From Daphnia carinata (lineage: Eukaryota > Arthropoda > Branchiopoda > Diplostraca > Daphniidae): a stretch of 64,000 nucleotides of DNA. The DNA lies in NCBI RefSeq assembly GCF_022539665.2, contig NC_081339.1:3404517-3468516 (forward strand), read 5' to 3'. Under the pieces are notes generated by a model that was given only the letters and a program-made list of their open reading frames with translations, ran no database searches and had not been told where the DNA came from. This document shows, piece by piece, positions 22,169-35,718 of the stretch. Each line of letters opens with the position of its first letter. The first letter of the stretch is position 1. The position numbers and the translations under genes are program-made.

Positions 22169-23161
22169 TATAAAAAAAAACAGGCTGGCTTGAAAATCTT
22201 CTGAGTTAAACCATTATCAGCAGCATTGATTGTTTTGACTAGCACCACTCCAGGGCGGATACATACAATGAATCAAAGCTTGATTCGAGTTTTTGCTTGA
22301 TGTGAACACTAGATATCAAACTTTACAGAAAATGATTATTGCCTCATATGAACGGAAGTGATGCAATAGGAATTTTTAACTTTGTCTCTCTTTATCACGA
22401 ATACTTTTTCTGGACGCCAACTTGGCACTTCATGAAAATCAGAAGTAGACGACGTCAATTCGCTTTGTTAAAGTAACTTAAAAATGCCCGGTAGATGTCT
22501 TTTTGATTTACCCGAACATTTCTTATTTCTTTTTAAATATCATTAATACATAGTAAATATCAATGTCTGTCGTATTCCTGGAACACTTAATTACGTAGTA
22601 ATTGGATACCCACATCATAAGACTCACAGGCAGAATTTGGGCAATTCCTGATGACGCAGAATCTACAGCTAAAACTGCATGTGTTATTCCATCCTCCCCA
22701 TGAGCCATGAGCATGATCAAATTCGTAAATTGAAAATACGAAACCTCGTATTAAAATTCTATAGGAAATCAGCCCTTCATTATTAATCCTAAACATTAGC
22801 TTCCAACCCATCATAATTTACAGAACCGATGACAATTTCTATTGTCTTTTGACGACCCTCTCCTGACATGGCAATGCCACACGGAAGACACCTCAAACTC
22901 GTCAATCAAAAACCCAACATTACCAACCACTTCTCTGATAGACTTAAAACCTCGTTACCATAAAACGCTTTTAATACACTCGAGTGCAAAACGTGAGTTC
23001 ATGTAATTTTGAATAATATTTGAACAAGTAGAATTCATCCAGACATTCTACACGAAGGCAATTATCCATCACTACAGCCACAGCTATCTGTTTCCTAGGA
23101 AACCGGAAAGCCATGCACTTAATAACAAATCGTATCTTCCCGCTCCCATTTCCCTGAAATA
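22169..23161. other. Divergent intergenic region between TMEM87 and TMEM216-like genes
   Basis: The promoters of both flanking genes should lie here. It carries one copy of the short ccggtagatg motif (22488-22497). Open frames at 22523-22814 (-) show no domain. An upstream 5' exon of the TMEM216-like gene may be hidden in the right part. Confidence 0.4.
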
Positions 23162-23635
23162 ATGATTACAACATTAGTATTACAGATTTGTCTCTATTTT
23201 TCTGGTATTTACTTGGTTGTGTTTGCTGTTGCAGAATTTTCCATTCAGACATACAAATGGTTGGTATTTCCCTACGCAGCCGGAACCCTCATCTCCGAGC
23301 TTGTCCTCTTCCTTCTTCTACTCGTCGTTGAATCTCTTCGCATCCAGATTGGGAAACGTGGCAATCTGACTAATCAAACCGTTCCGCTTGTTGCATCAAT
23401 TTTGTTGATCGCGCCGTCGCTGTTGGCAGTGTTATACTGGTTTGTTTAAAACCTAAGTTAGTAAAAAAAAGAAAGGATTCTAACGTGATTGTCATTTGTT
23501 AATAGCTTACTCTGGCAAAGCTACGTACTGCGAGTGGAAATAATCGCATGCGGGATCCAAATTGGGATACACTCGTTGACAATCATACTTTTCGTCATAA
23601 AAATTATGTCTGTATTGACGCAACCTTCTCTCTAA
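23162..23635 (+). CDS. TMEM216: TMEM216/TMEM80-like tectonic transition-zone membrane protein
   Basis: Four hydrophobic segments in about 135 residues, as in the Transmemb_17 family (TMEM216, TMEM80, TMEM17), which sits at the ciliary transition zone as part of the MKS complex. Exon 1 begins at 23162 and carries LVLQICLYFSGIYLVVFAVA, KWLVFPYAAGTLISELVL, the family motif VESLRIQIGKRGNLTNQ and a third helix. The last exon begins at about 23506 (LLWQSYVLRVEIIACG, matching the family's TYVLRLEVI) and ends at TAA 23633-23635. The exon 1 donor is not obvious: staying in exon 1 gives a stop at 23447-23449, and a donor a few codons earlier restores the frame. A further 5' exon is possible because a tttacag-like acceptor precedes ICLYF. 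Choice of TMEM216 over its paralogues is tentative. Confidence 0.7.
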
Positions 23636-23844
23636 GTTATAACAAGTCACAAAACAAATATACAAACATTCTTGATTTCTTTTTTTTGTTTTGGTCAGTA
23701 AATTGCACCGTACATCATTCGTACTATAAAGAGTAACAAGCCGTTATTGTGTTTTAAAATGTGCTGCGGCCATTCATGTCAAAAGCATGAGATTCCAATA
23801 ATTTAAGTACTTCCAGTTAAGATATTTTCTCAAGTCACAGTTGC

Positions 23845-25846
23845 TCAAACTTTGCTTCCAGATATTTCGTTTGCTTCTAACTTACGCTTCCTATGTTGCT
23901 GTGCATAATACATACGTAGGAAGATTGCCAGGAAAACTATGAATACACCCAAAATGCCCAAGGATGACAGGTGATGTTGGTAGAGAAGACACGAAAGTAA
24001 AATGGACAATCCCTGTGGCGAAAGAACGCAGTATTGGTGAGTGTTCATTAGTTATTAACTGTGATGGTTATCATTCTGGTAGTACAGTACCTGCCTAACA
24101 GTCATAATGATCGTGAATACAACAGGTCCGAATTTTGATATGGTAGCAAAAATGAAAAGTTGTCCAGACGCAGAGCTAATGGCAGTTAGCAGACAATCCA
24201 TAATGAAAATGGGATGCTATTTCATATGGCAAAATTCAAATGCGAAAAATTTATAACTGTGAAGGCGTAAATAATTTTTTAAATGGTAAGATATTATTAT
24301 ACCCTTGCGGCAAAGGATAATGAGTAAAAGAATCCTCCTTGCTGTATGAGTGAAGCTGAAGTGAAAAGGCAGGACATCAGATTCACTCCGCACATCATTT
24401 GAACTGAGCTCGGTTTATGTTCTGTCGATGTTGGGAACGTGATAATGGAATCATCCACGTAACAGAAAACATCGGAGAAAACATCAAGCGTCTGATAGAG
24501 CCAACTGATATGAGCAATGCAGGATTATACCTTTGAACAAGGCACTTTGCCAGTTGGCAGTAAAGCTGTCGAATATCAAATAGCCGCAAAGGAGCACAGC
24601 ACCGCTCACAGTTGTTACGCTATTTCCTGGAAATATGAATGCAACGTATCATTATCACACGCAAATCAAGGACGTGCACACCAGATAAGAAAAGGAATAG
24701 TCTCGTCAATGAAATGATATAGGAAACTTTCATTTTCCGCTCTCTTCTTTTGTATATTTGCCTACCTTTTTTATCACCACCCGATCCTAATAAAAAGGCA
24801 GTCATTCCTACTGAAATTAACACAGCAGTGGCGTACTCGTAATTTTTGTACTGCGCTCGCGATACCAATTTCCCCATTAACATAACTGGAATGACCTTGG
24901 CGCTTTTGGCCAGAACCTGAAAAGTTGTCAAATTGAACCCTGATCAGGAATCCTATTACAGATAAACATAAATTCAGGGTAAAATTTAAATGTGTCACAA
25001 TACCTGTGTGGGGAAACTGACAAACTTCAAGGCCTCATACTGGCACCAGGAACTGAGCGTGTTGGAGACTGAGCAAAAGCTGTACTTGTACAAGGGAGTG
25101 CGATGGACGCTCTGATGAGTCATCAGAAGATAAATACCAGAGAAAGCAAAGGCTAATATCCGATTAACAAACACCAAGAACTGAGAATCAGTAAACTTCT
25201 CCACCTTATCACCATCAGTATAATCCCTGTCATTCAACAATTCACGAATTAGTACTTCCTTCTTGATAAAACATATAGTTAAACATTATACCTTGTCATG
25301 ATTTTTTCTTGAAGAATTCCCCATAATAAATAAGAAACTTGCAAACCTGCACAACAATAGAATAGAGAAAGTGCTTTCTGGTATAATGTTTGCACATTTG
25401 TATTTGACGGTCTTGCAGAGGAGATGTCTGTCTCTGGAACAATTTCTGAAGTGGTTCCTGTCAATATAAGGCGTAGAAGTCTCCATTGACAACCTCCTGT
25501 ATGCATGCGTAACATTTTAGTTGTTGCTAATTTTCATTCAGCTGTACACATACCAAGAGTGTGAAGGTTATGTCTTTGGGACAGGTGAATTAAAACGTAG
25601 CAAGGCAAAAAAACTGTTGTATAACCAAGAATGGTGAAGATAAATCTGAGGACCCATGAGGTTTCACCATTCTCATCAACAATAACTTTAGCAGCATTAC
25701 TGATGATCAAAGAAACAACCCAGGTGGCAATGCCAGTGGTAACAACAAGTGCACTGAAATGAAAAAAAATAGTAGTCAATAAAAACTTTATCATTTAAAG
25801 AATTATAATTCCATTACAACAACGTAGCTCCTGGGCATTTCTGCAT
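23845..25846 (-). CDS. SLC35B2: PAPS transporter SLC35B2 (PAPST1, slalom)
   Basis: Multipass Golgi nucleotide-sugar-type transporter that imports the sulfate donor PAPS for sulfotransferases. Start is placed at ATG 25846 (short exon, MQKCPGAT), the next exon begins at about 25755 with [17 protein letters not shown]. Then follow [20 protein letters not shown] and [60 protein letters not shown] (the most diagnostic block), [20 protein letters not shown], and the C-terminal [19 protein letters not shown] with the tail [15 protein letters not shown] ending at 23845. About nine exons with short introns. The [13 protein letters not shown] block separates it from SLC35B3/B4 in my recall. The start exon is the least certain part. 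Confidence 0.85.
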
Positions 25847-28800
25847 GTCGACTGAAGGTCTGCACAGTCAACAATCAGTCCGTTGATGTACTGTTGATGG
25901 TTTGAGAAAAGTTGACGACGTGGCTAAACGTCGTCATCATCTACGCAAGAACACACATTTTTACCCCTTCGGTAAATTAGCCGGTCGGTCAATATATTGT
26001 CGATGAAATTCTTATACACCGATTAAAGACAAACAAAAAACTGCAGCATAACCTTCGAAGCCGTTGACTGAATTATGGGTGGTCGTCCACCGTTCTTCGG
26101 AGATAAACGATTAATTTTTTTTTTCTTTATTAAAACAGTATCCCTTGAGAATCAAAACTAAAGGTATTTTCCAGTTGTGCATGCCATCTGGTGACCAATA
26201 GATGGACTTAGTTGGTAAAATGTCCGTGACACGAGTTAACAGTAACCAAAAAACTTTTATCAGAAGGAGAAACTGAAATCAAATTAAAGAAGAGTGGCTT
26301 TTTATGTCAACTTTCCAGAGAAAAGCCGACTTTTGGAGGGGGAATCTTGTTGCTATGCCGCCAAAGTTCTTCTACCAACTCTGGCGGCGTGTATCTAGCA
26401 AGAAACGCCGGCTGCAATTTAATCATGGAATGCGTGTGTATGTGGTGATGAAGTTGGAACAAGCGATTGCTTTACTGCACCCGGTGTCACTGGCATTGTC
26501 CTTGTTTTCAAGCCCCCGAAAAACTTCTTATCTACACACAACCAAAAGGGATTGACGCATCGTCTTTTTTCTTAGCTGGTGTCCACTGCACCGGAATTAA
26601 TTATTCCCTAGCCATTCGTCTAGTCCGTCGCTAGTACTGTGTATCTGTTCAACCCATTGCACAATCTTAGCCGGTTTTCTCTAACTCGATTGAATTCCAC
26701 CAAAGAGTTTTAAAATGAATAACACATTAATGGCGAGGTCGAAATTTATGTATTCAAAAAACAACAAATTTACATCAAGTCCATGACAGCTAAACCACAT
26801 TAAAAATGACCATTATTTCAGAGAAAATCGAAGGATGTCAAGTGCACTTTCGCATCAATTGCACTCCAGCAGGTGCCGGGAATGTGATTTCCTTAGATGA
26901 AGGAAACGTTCATGTACGACTGACCAGAGCACCTGATGAAGTACAATGAACAACAGGTGCTTCTCTTTTCTGGGCGTTGTCTACTTGTTAAATCAAGTTG
27001 CAAACCACGAAACACAATGGAATTATCACTTGAAACGAAGCGAATATAATAAGAAAAGCCTTCGTTACGTAATCCACCAGACGGCTCAGTGACAAATCGG
27101 GGGAACAAAAATAAGTTGCATCACAGCAAATCTTTTTTTCGTTCAATAGATTAAAGGTGATATGGCATTTACTAACATCCTGGATCGATGACAAGTTGGG
27201 AATGAGGCCAATCGGCGGTTGAGAATTCACAACGAAGCAATGGAGAAGGGGAGGGAATGGATGGCGGCGGCAGCACCGGTAAAATGGCGATCGTTCCGAA
27301 CCACTCCGCGCGCTACTTCAGGTACCTGACTCGCAATATTGAACACAGCCGGAAGCACCTGTCGCAGCACGAGGAGTAGCCAGTTATGTGTCGAAGAAAT
27401 GGTACTTGATTAAATCACAAATAATTTTCAAATTGATGACACTAAAAACCAAAACAAGTAATATTTAAAGTTAAATGTAAACCTTAAGTTAAGGATTACG
27501 GCTGACACTCGAGAGCGAGAGATATGCAAGTGTTAACGGGAGAACAGCCGGATGAAGACTGGTTGGTGAATCTGCAGCGAGTCTTGGCTTTGGCTACTAT
27601 TGTGACACAGCTCCACTAACCAGAGAAAAGTGGGCGGGCTTTCCATGGCGTGGGAGCTCCTCCTTTCTCTCGGACCCACACACCCCGTCTGTCTGGCTTT
27701 TTTTTTCTTTCGTTTCTTCCTTCTAACTTTTCCTTCCCTCTCTCTCTTCCGCCAACCCACACACGCAAACGGTTTTCGGTGGAAATCACTGGAATGTCGG
27801 CGAGGCGAAATGACGTCACGACGTCAGGGCCGACCTTCCTTTTGTGATCTAATCAACGGGGCAACAGCATTCCTGCCAAAAGCATCACACACCACCAGGT
27901 GTTTGCATTGCGCCTTTATTGCACACATTTCAACATGGTGTGGTCAACTTTTCCTCTGGTTTCTATTCGGCGTCTGAAAATAATTCCAAGGTTGAAAAAA
28001 AAAAAATGGTAAGAAATTTCTGGAATAAGAAGAAAACACAAACCCAGTCATGTAGAAAGTAGACGAGGGTGGTGAATCATGATGCCGACTCACGATGGTG
28101 AAATCTGTCAGTTGTTGACCTATCAGACTCGGCCTGGTGACTCAACGATTTCTGTTGTCTCGACTCTTCCACACACGCACTAAAAATGTCATTCCCTCTA
28201 TAGCAGAGCGGGGGAGTGACGTCACTAGCAGACGAATGTCGTGTGGCCTGTAACGTACCTCAAATAGATACTCATCGGTGGGCGAGTGAAGACAAAAAAA
28301 AAGGGACCATCTGATATATTCATAAACCACGGCCACGTGATAAGTTAGTTAAAGTAACCTCCCACCCATTTCCGTTCCACCTGCCCTCAAGCTCCCCTTC
28401 CAGCCACCGTGAAACTTGAAACCTTCTTCCTCGCCTTTTTCTGTTTTTCACCAATATACTCGATCATGGATTCTGACAAGACACTTCTCTCTTTGGCTTT
28501 CCCCTCGCTGTAAAACCACTTAACATTTTCTTCTTGGTTTTCGAATGACAACCAGCAACTTTAGGTTATCGAACCGGTTCTGTGTGTGTGCAAAAGGTTT
28601 TTTTTTACTGTTGGCAAAAACGCAGGGGGGAGAAGGGAAGAGAAACTTTGTTTCTGAAAGCGAAACGAAACACAATAATCCGACCAAGTGTTTTCGCCCC
28701 GGAACGGAGGTCGTTTCATGAATGATGCGACTGGGCACGTGCAGGACTCTGTAACATTTGGGTGTTGCTACCTTCCACCCCGTCCTTGGCTAATCCAGCT

Positions 28801-29630
28801 GGTTGTTTCCTTTTTCTTCAAGGTCGTCAGAATCAGTCGCTGGCGATGGGTACATTTCAGCCCAGGTCATCGACTTTTCTCCTTTTAGATCCTTAAAAGA
28901 AAAAAAAAAACACCCTCCCAAATCATTACGCAGACGGGTAAATATAGCAACACCTAATGGTTTCTCCACGCTTTCTAAAAAAAAAAGGTAGACGTCTTAT
29001 CAAAGAATTTCTTTTTAATGATAACATTTTTGAATATTTCTATGCCACAGACGTGGACCGTAAATGGTCAGGACATTGACGGAAAAGGACGGAGGCGGGG
29101 CCTAAGAAAAAGGCTGACGCAAGACTGTCTAAAAGAAGTACTATCATTTCTGTGGGACCTTCCAGAAGTCTAAGAAATTCACCCGGAAGCTTTTCGAGGT
29201 CTGGCATTTCCGCACCGGAACATCCATCTCTTTTCTTTTTTTGTTAAGTTCAAAAGACAAGATCTTCCCACACATTCTACAAGACTATTGTAGCGAGTAC
29301 ATTTACGAGATGTTCAAGCGATATTTTTAACATGAATGTTGCATCACTATACACAGAAAAAATGGAAGCTGTCCATGCCTTTTAATGAGCACGAAAAAAA
29401 AACAGGGCAAGAGTTTCAAGAACTGTGAGAAACAAGCCAGTTGTCTGCTTTTTGTCCCGGCTTCTGCGGTGACCCTCAAGAGCTACTGAGAAACTCGACA
29501 GCTAGAGGCGCTGGCAGTCGCACTATTCCCTCATTCCACTTTCCCACTTTTTAGTCAGGGAAAGGACAGGAGATAGCAGGGCCGTTGGTAATCGAACAAA
29601 GGGCTACCACCAAGTAGAGTTCCAACCCTC

Positions 29631-29652
29631 TGCGTGTGTGTGCGCGCGCGCG
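29631..29652. repeat. Alternating GT/GC tract
   Basis: Strict purine-pyrimidine alternation (tgcgtgtgtgtg then cgcgcgcgcg) over 22 bases. Such tracts can adopt Z-DNA in principle. Simple repeat; no coding role. Confidence 0.8.
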
Positions 29653-31800
29653 TTCCCACCCCTTCTCCCTTTGATGTAAGTCGTTGAACCTTTCGCCCGA
29701 ACCATGGTCTTGAATTCATTTCCGCATTAACTTTTACCGGTACCACAATTGAAAACATTAGCTACGATTAATTCAACTACCAATTGTTTTAAGTCACTAG
29801 TTAATCAACCCTCCCCAGTTAAGACTTGTAGGAACCCAAAAAAATGGTAGAAACGACTTTTACACACCCACATGTAGCCACACGGCGCAAGCAGCACAGC
29901 CCCCACACGTAAAAAAAAGAGAGAGGAATACTAGCTTTAAAAAAACAGCAGTAGTTTCGGTTATTATTACCTGATTTCGTAGCAGCTGCTGCGAAAGTTT
30001 TGCTTGTTTCTCTTTTCCAGGGAGAACGAACGTGGGGAAGAAAAAACTAAGACCGCCATTTCGAGAACAGATTACTTGCTTTGCCACCGACGCGAGCGAG
30101 GGGTTCGTCCGTGTCTGGTTTTCAGACCCTTCTGTCTGGTTCTGGAGCTTTTGCTTCGCTCTCTCTCCAACTCAGACGGGGTCGTCATAAAAAAAGAAGA
30201 GAAGGGGAGGAATGAAAAGCCAAAAAGGAAGGGGAATTACCCCCGTAGTGTGTTATGCGTGTGTGTCTACCCTGCAGGCTGCTGCAGCCTTCGGAAAACC
30301 CAGACACACACGGCCCCCTCCCACCTTCCCCCCTTCTCTTAGCTGAGTTTCCTTTCCCAACTACACACAGACACAGACAGTCGAGCATAATTTGCAGCGG
30401 TTGCTTTCCTTTTTGGATCGGTTCTTTCATTAATTGGTCCGTCGTTAAAACATCCGGTCAACCCCGATGCAAATCATGTACGTGTATTGTATATTATACC
30501 TTTTTCGGCTTTTTTTTTTTCTCATCCAAACGTTGGCCAACGGGTTTCGACATTTTTGTTGTTGTTGGAACCCAAAGATAGCCTGAAGCCCGAGTCATAA
30601 AAACCGTTGGGTTTAATCTATACGGAGAATGGTGTGGGGGATCATGAAGGAAAAAAAAAAGGAGATGCTTTGCTTTTTTTTTCTAATGAGAAAACGGGGT
30701 AGTGTGGCTGAATTTTGAAACACCTTCACACAGGAGGCACGTCAGCCAGCGCCAGTAGACTATGAAATTACATCTATTATAAGACTAGGTGGAGTGAAGG
30801 GGGGTTCTTTTCTTTGGGTGTTGGATTCCTCGTCTGTTTGACAAGAGGAAGAAACGGAACCGCAGAAACCACTTGGAGAACCAGACGACGGACGTAGAAA
30901 GCCAACTACATTTTTTCCCCTTTTTTTTTGTTTGTTCGATCCTCAAACCTAAATAAGTTTCGAATGATTGACCGCAACTTCTCCTTCTCCTGAAAAAAAA
31001 TAAAATAAATAACACGACTGAAGGGTATTATGTTGGCCGAAAAAGAGATGGATTACTCCGATAATGATCGTCATCTTTTTTCGTAATTTTTTTCCTAAAC
31101 CGCTGTCTCAAAGGAAACTGCCAATTTTCACATGGGTCTAATCTATATACTCTCTTATTATGTGCACACACACATCCAAGATGGCTATCCAAACTGAAAA
31201 AGAAAAAAAATATATCTTTTGCGGATATCGCCAATCAGATGTTTGAAACAATGTGATCTCTTTTTGTCCTACCGACCAACACAAACAACAACAAAAAAAC
31301 CAGTTTGGGTTGGTTAAGTTTGCAAGAGTTCCGGTTACCAAATTTCGGGGAATTGCCATCGGAATTTCGGTTCAGTCGACCTTGTGTCCTGCTTCCTTCA
31401 CGACGGGCCAGCTACGATTTTCACCTCAACACATAAAAAAGAAAAAAGCTACATGGTAAAAAGAAACATGGCGGCTCTAACACAATGAGGCGGAGGGGAA
31501 TTTTCAGCTGCGTGTTTTCTTTTACTGTATGCCTATATAGGGGTAGTGGTTAATAATGTAATGCATATAACATGCAGCAGTCAGAAAAGTCAGCTTTCAA
31601 GATTCAAAATAAGAAGGAAAGTCTGAGAGGGGGGCGAGCACGTGAAATGATGGAACAAGTCTGGAACTCATGCCTGTTATGGCTAGAGGCGGGTCAAGAG
31701 TTCATGTACCCAGGACCAAACAACAAAACATTAGATGGGGTAAGAAAGAAGAAAATGAACAACACAACATGGAGGATGCTTGTTTTCTTGTTGTTGTAAA

Positions 31801-31820
31801 GAGAGAGAGAGAGAGAGAGA
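31801..31820. repeat. GA microsatellite, ten units
   Basis: Ten perfect GA dinucleotides. GA/CT tracts are common GAGA-factor sites in arthropod promoters, but nothing else here supports a promoter. Confidence 0.85.
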
Positions 31821-32892
31821 AAGGCATCAAGACATGTCGAGTTGAACAACAAAAACAGAGCCAGGCTATTGACCTGACCTACCTTGCACATCTTGATAGT
31901 CAGCTGTAAACTGCGTGACAAATAATGCATAAAGCTCTATCTGACCGATTGACGGACCGTGACTCTTTCAAACGGAAAACTGAACTTTGTGCCGGATGAC
32001 ATGTACTTCAAAGTTCGCTTTTCCAAATTCTCGGACATTCCAATTGGATGCGGCTAAAAGGGAAATAAAGTCAAAGAATAATGGACTTGTGACACATTTT
32101 TGCCAGGATAGAAACAGACGACGGAGAGCAACTGCAATGGAAGGGGGTGGGGTGGCTGTTCTCGAAAAGGAAGGAGGGGAGAAGCACTTCTTTCGAGACC
32201 GATACGAGACCTAGCAACAGTGGCGGACCAATCAGCCGACAGTCTTGTTATTATGCTTCTTTTTCACCCCCTCACGGAACATCCGAGTTGATGGCTGACA
32301 AGGAAGACGAGGGTGGAGGGAAGAAAAAGCTTTTTGCTCTTCGGTATGTGTGAGAGCGAGAGAGATGCTCTTTTGTTCCACACACACACGGAGGTTTCAT
32401 CTGGTGCCAGAGGGTGTTGGAGCTTAAGAGGATTCTTTTTCCCTGTACACCCCTCACCGTGTGTGCCTATAAAGCTAATTCCTTTATTTCAAATGCCAAA
32501 ATAAATACAGACAAACATAAACAAGGTCATGAAGTCCGTTCAAGTAAAACTTCATTACCTTTTAGTCACCATTTGGCTGGTTTTTGAAAATATTTCGCTG
32601 TTTAACGATACACACACACATACGGCGATACACCACATTCCACAGCGGGCATGTCTGGAAACGTTTACTGAATTTCTTTTTTTTTCCCCAGACAAGTCGG
32701 AGCCCAGACGGTTCCTCACCGTTAAAAACAGAATTTTCGGCTGTCACGAAAGTTAAACGTGAAAATGTTACAGTAGCCATCATTTCTAAACTAACCTAAT
32801 AGCTATCAGCTTAATAACAAGGAAAAATGTGATAAGATGGAATAAAAACATTTCTCTTTTTCATCCACTTTGGTAGCCATTTTCCTTTTTGT

Positions 32893-32918
32893 CTGTGTGT
32901 GTGTGGGGGGGGGGGGGG
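32893..32918. repeat. GT tract joined to a 14-base G run
   Basis: A short GT repeat runs straight into fourteen consecutive G bases (32905-32918). A second, 15-base G run follows after a GT-containing stretch at 33677-33691, only 760 bp away, which makes a pair of similar tracts. Confidence 0.8.
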
Positions 32919-33676
32919 AAATCGATTGGCATAGAGAAGAATTGCTGTTTTGTTGTTTTCTCCTGGAACAACTGGTTTCTCTTTAATACAAGATAGTCTC
33001 TCTAACAAAATGCAAATCAACGTGAAATCGTTTTATCGGTATTGCAGAATGAACAAGGTCCTCGATGACTGTTTGTCACCATAATACCAGTACGATATCC
33101 TCACTTTGGCAACAATGCAATTTCATTGTAAAAAAAGAAAAAAAAAAAGAGGGAAAACACTTGGTGGGCAGTTATTTTGCCTATTGTCAAAAGAGAGAGA
33201 GAGAGAAAAAAAGAGAAACATGTTGTAACAAATGACTTCTTAAGTTGGGAGAGCTCCTGTGATCTGACAGAATGAAATCTAATAGCAACCGAACGCTATT
33301 TGGGCATCGGTGCGGAACTTGAGCCAGAAGAAATGAGCTCAATCAGCTAAACGGTGGGAATGCAACGAATCGTCAACCAACACACACACAGGCAAGGAAA
33401 AGAAAACTTTTTTTTACCAAATATAGTTTTAGTTTTTTAAGGAAACATTTTTAAATAATGGAATCATTAAGATGGCGGGGGAGAGGGGAAAATAATGTTG
33501 GGGAAAAGTCAACGCCCTCGAAAGATACACGTGTGGTGTATCAATAAAAGCTCCTTTTTATTTCCATTTTTGTTTTTCAAGGCTGTTACTTTCGAAAGCA
33601 GAGAGGTGAATGAATATTCAATTCAATTGAATCGTCTACTGGTGTGTGCTTGCTTGCATGCAATACGAGTGTGTTC

Positions 33677-33691
33677 GGGGGGGGGGGGGGG
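33677..33691. repeat. 15-base G run
   Basis: Fifteen consecutive G bases. An 18-base A run is close by at 33923-33940. Runs of this length are prone to length error in assembly, so the exact count may be unreliable. Confidence 0.8.
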
Positions 33692-35718
33692 AGTGTCTCA
33701 TTCAACGGATTTTTTTACCAATCCGACATGATCGCGTTATTTCTTGCTGGAATTCCTTTCGACAGCTGGCGATTTCCAGATTGATGTTTTTTGCGGTTGG
33801 AAAAATTTCTTTTTTTCCCTCTCTGAAAATGTCGAGACCAACATCGATTGATGCACTTGCAGACGCATGTATGGTCATCAAACATTTTTTTTGTGTGAAA
33901 ACAAGAAAAGTTCCACCACTGTAAAAAAAAAAAAAAAAAACTTTTGGCAGACATACAGACTCTCTTGGCAAAAGTTGGTGCAAACAAAAAAAGGTTTTTA
34001 CGCTTTTTTATGGGTGTGGCCGACAGAGACATTGCATGTGCTTCAAATCTATCGTACTCTGTACTAGCAGAGTCATAGAGTTATGTAACTCATGTACCTA
34101 GAGCTCCGCAAGACGTCGCTTGCGACAACCCCAGACGTTCTTGTTCTGTCGCTTGCTCAAAATGAACATCTCGGCCAAAAATATAGCATCAAAAGTGCCA
34201 ATCAGACCTCTCATCGAAGATGCTTTACCAAGAAAAGAAACAAAAAAGATGCTAGCGCAAAACATTAAATAAAAATGTATTTGTCTTACCAATATCGGCT
34301 TCGCTTCCTGTTTTGCCGCAGAACCCCGGCATAGCCGTATCGATCGGTCGCCGACGTCAGTAACCTCGACTCAAGTCACGTGATCGATACACGCACACAC
34401 TTTTACAGCCGAGCAAGGCTTTTCGGCCTTGACGAGCGTTGAGGCGGTTCCAACTTCGTTGGTATTTCTTTTTCTTCTTTTTTTTTATCGGTTGAGAGTG
34501 GCCAACGTCTCGACGATGGACGTCGATGTTTGGTGCAAGAAAAAAAAAATTCCCGTCTTTTATCTTGGACCGTGACGCCAGACGCATTTTTTTCCCGGTC
34601 AAGGTCGGATCAATGACGCTCAGCGCTATCAATTCACGCATCGTCCCGAATGGAAAATTTTTTTTTGTGTAGCGCATAAAGAGCGAGGATGGAAAGAGAA
34701 CCAGACAAAAGAAGACTTGTCGGGTTAACTCTCTCCCCCTCTGTGTTCAACCCCAACGGGGTGTCCATATGGGGTCAGGCCTCTCCTATTTATGATTGAG
34801 AGAGAGAGCCGGAGGGGGACTTCTTTTCCTGACGTAAAACCGTTGGTGTTATTATTTAAAAATATAAATGGAACCCTACAACAGTGTAGGACGTAGTGCA
34901 CAGGACCCCCTCTAAACCCTCCCTCTTTCCTCCTCTTCTATGTCTGGCAACCGTCTAGACAGTCCGGTTGCTGTATAGTACTAAAGGAGCAGCAGCACTG
35001 AAATAAACACACACACAAGCGAACAATTTGACAGAGAGCAAAGACTTTTTTTCGTTCTCGTTGGCTCTTAACCAGAATGGTACAAAGACGAAAAAGCAGG
35101 AACTTGGATGGTTCTATTCTATATTTGATGTCTACGCGTCGCCCAGCTCTTTTCGCACAACATCCGCGCAGACGACGCCATTAAAACTAGCAGACGGGAA
35201 ATCGAAATAGGCAACATCCATTCACGAAAAAGAGGGAGGAAAAAACCCCCAAGAAAGCCATTAAAAATTTCCGGTACTAAAATAATGTAAAGTAAATGAC
35301 AAATTTCGTGATTCATCTTCCAAAATATAACAGTTATAAGATGTATGGATTTTCTTCTAGATTTTCTTTTTTTTTCTCTCTTGACTTGACATTTTCAACC
35401 GCCTACCCCCAAGCAAAAAGGTTATATCCCTCACCTGTAATCGGATCACCTCAAGGTCTATACCTTCCTCTAACCCTCCTCTTAACTAAAAGGATTTCTC
35501 TAACATGGTCCCTAATTATTTGTAGTTCTCAAAGGAAAGCCAACGCAGAGGGCGAAACTTTATTACCGGTATCAAACTCGATAAAGCTAGCCCATGTGAC
35601 ACAATTTTCACAAATATTGATCGCTGCAAATAGGTACAGGATACTGAATTCGGCTCTGGTAACCATCTTTGAAGGGAATGATTGATTTATATAATAAAGT
35701 TGTGTTACTTGAAAAGAG

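Larger units (their letters stand above)
25847..35718. other. About 9.9 kb gene-poor region rich in simple repeats
   Basis: I see no gene I can support. The stretch contrasts sharply with the dense packing on either side. It is crowded with homopolymer runs, GA, GT and CA tracts and G runs (the clearest listed separately). Open frames exist on both strands, but they lie on low-complexity sequence and lack domains or paired splice sites. It may be a large regulatory region or hold non-coding or 5' untranslated exons. A 40-codon ATG-initiated frame at 27257-27379 (+) is in locally GC-rich sequence and is only a weak candidate. Confidence 0.5.

Noticed and set aside
32313-32504. Possible coding exon in the gene desert
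   Set aside because: Low-complexity sequence with no domain and no paired splice sites.
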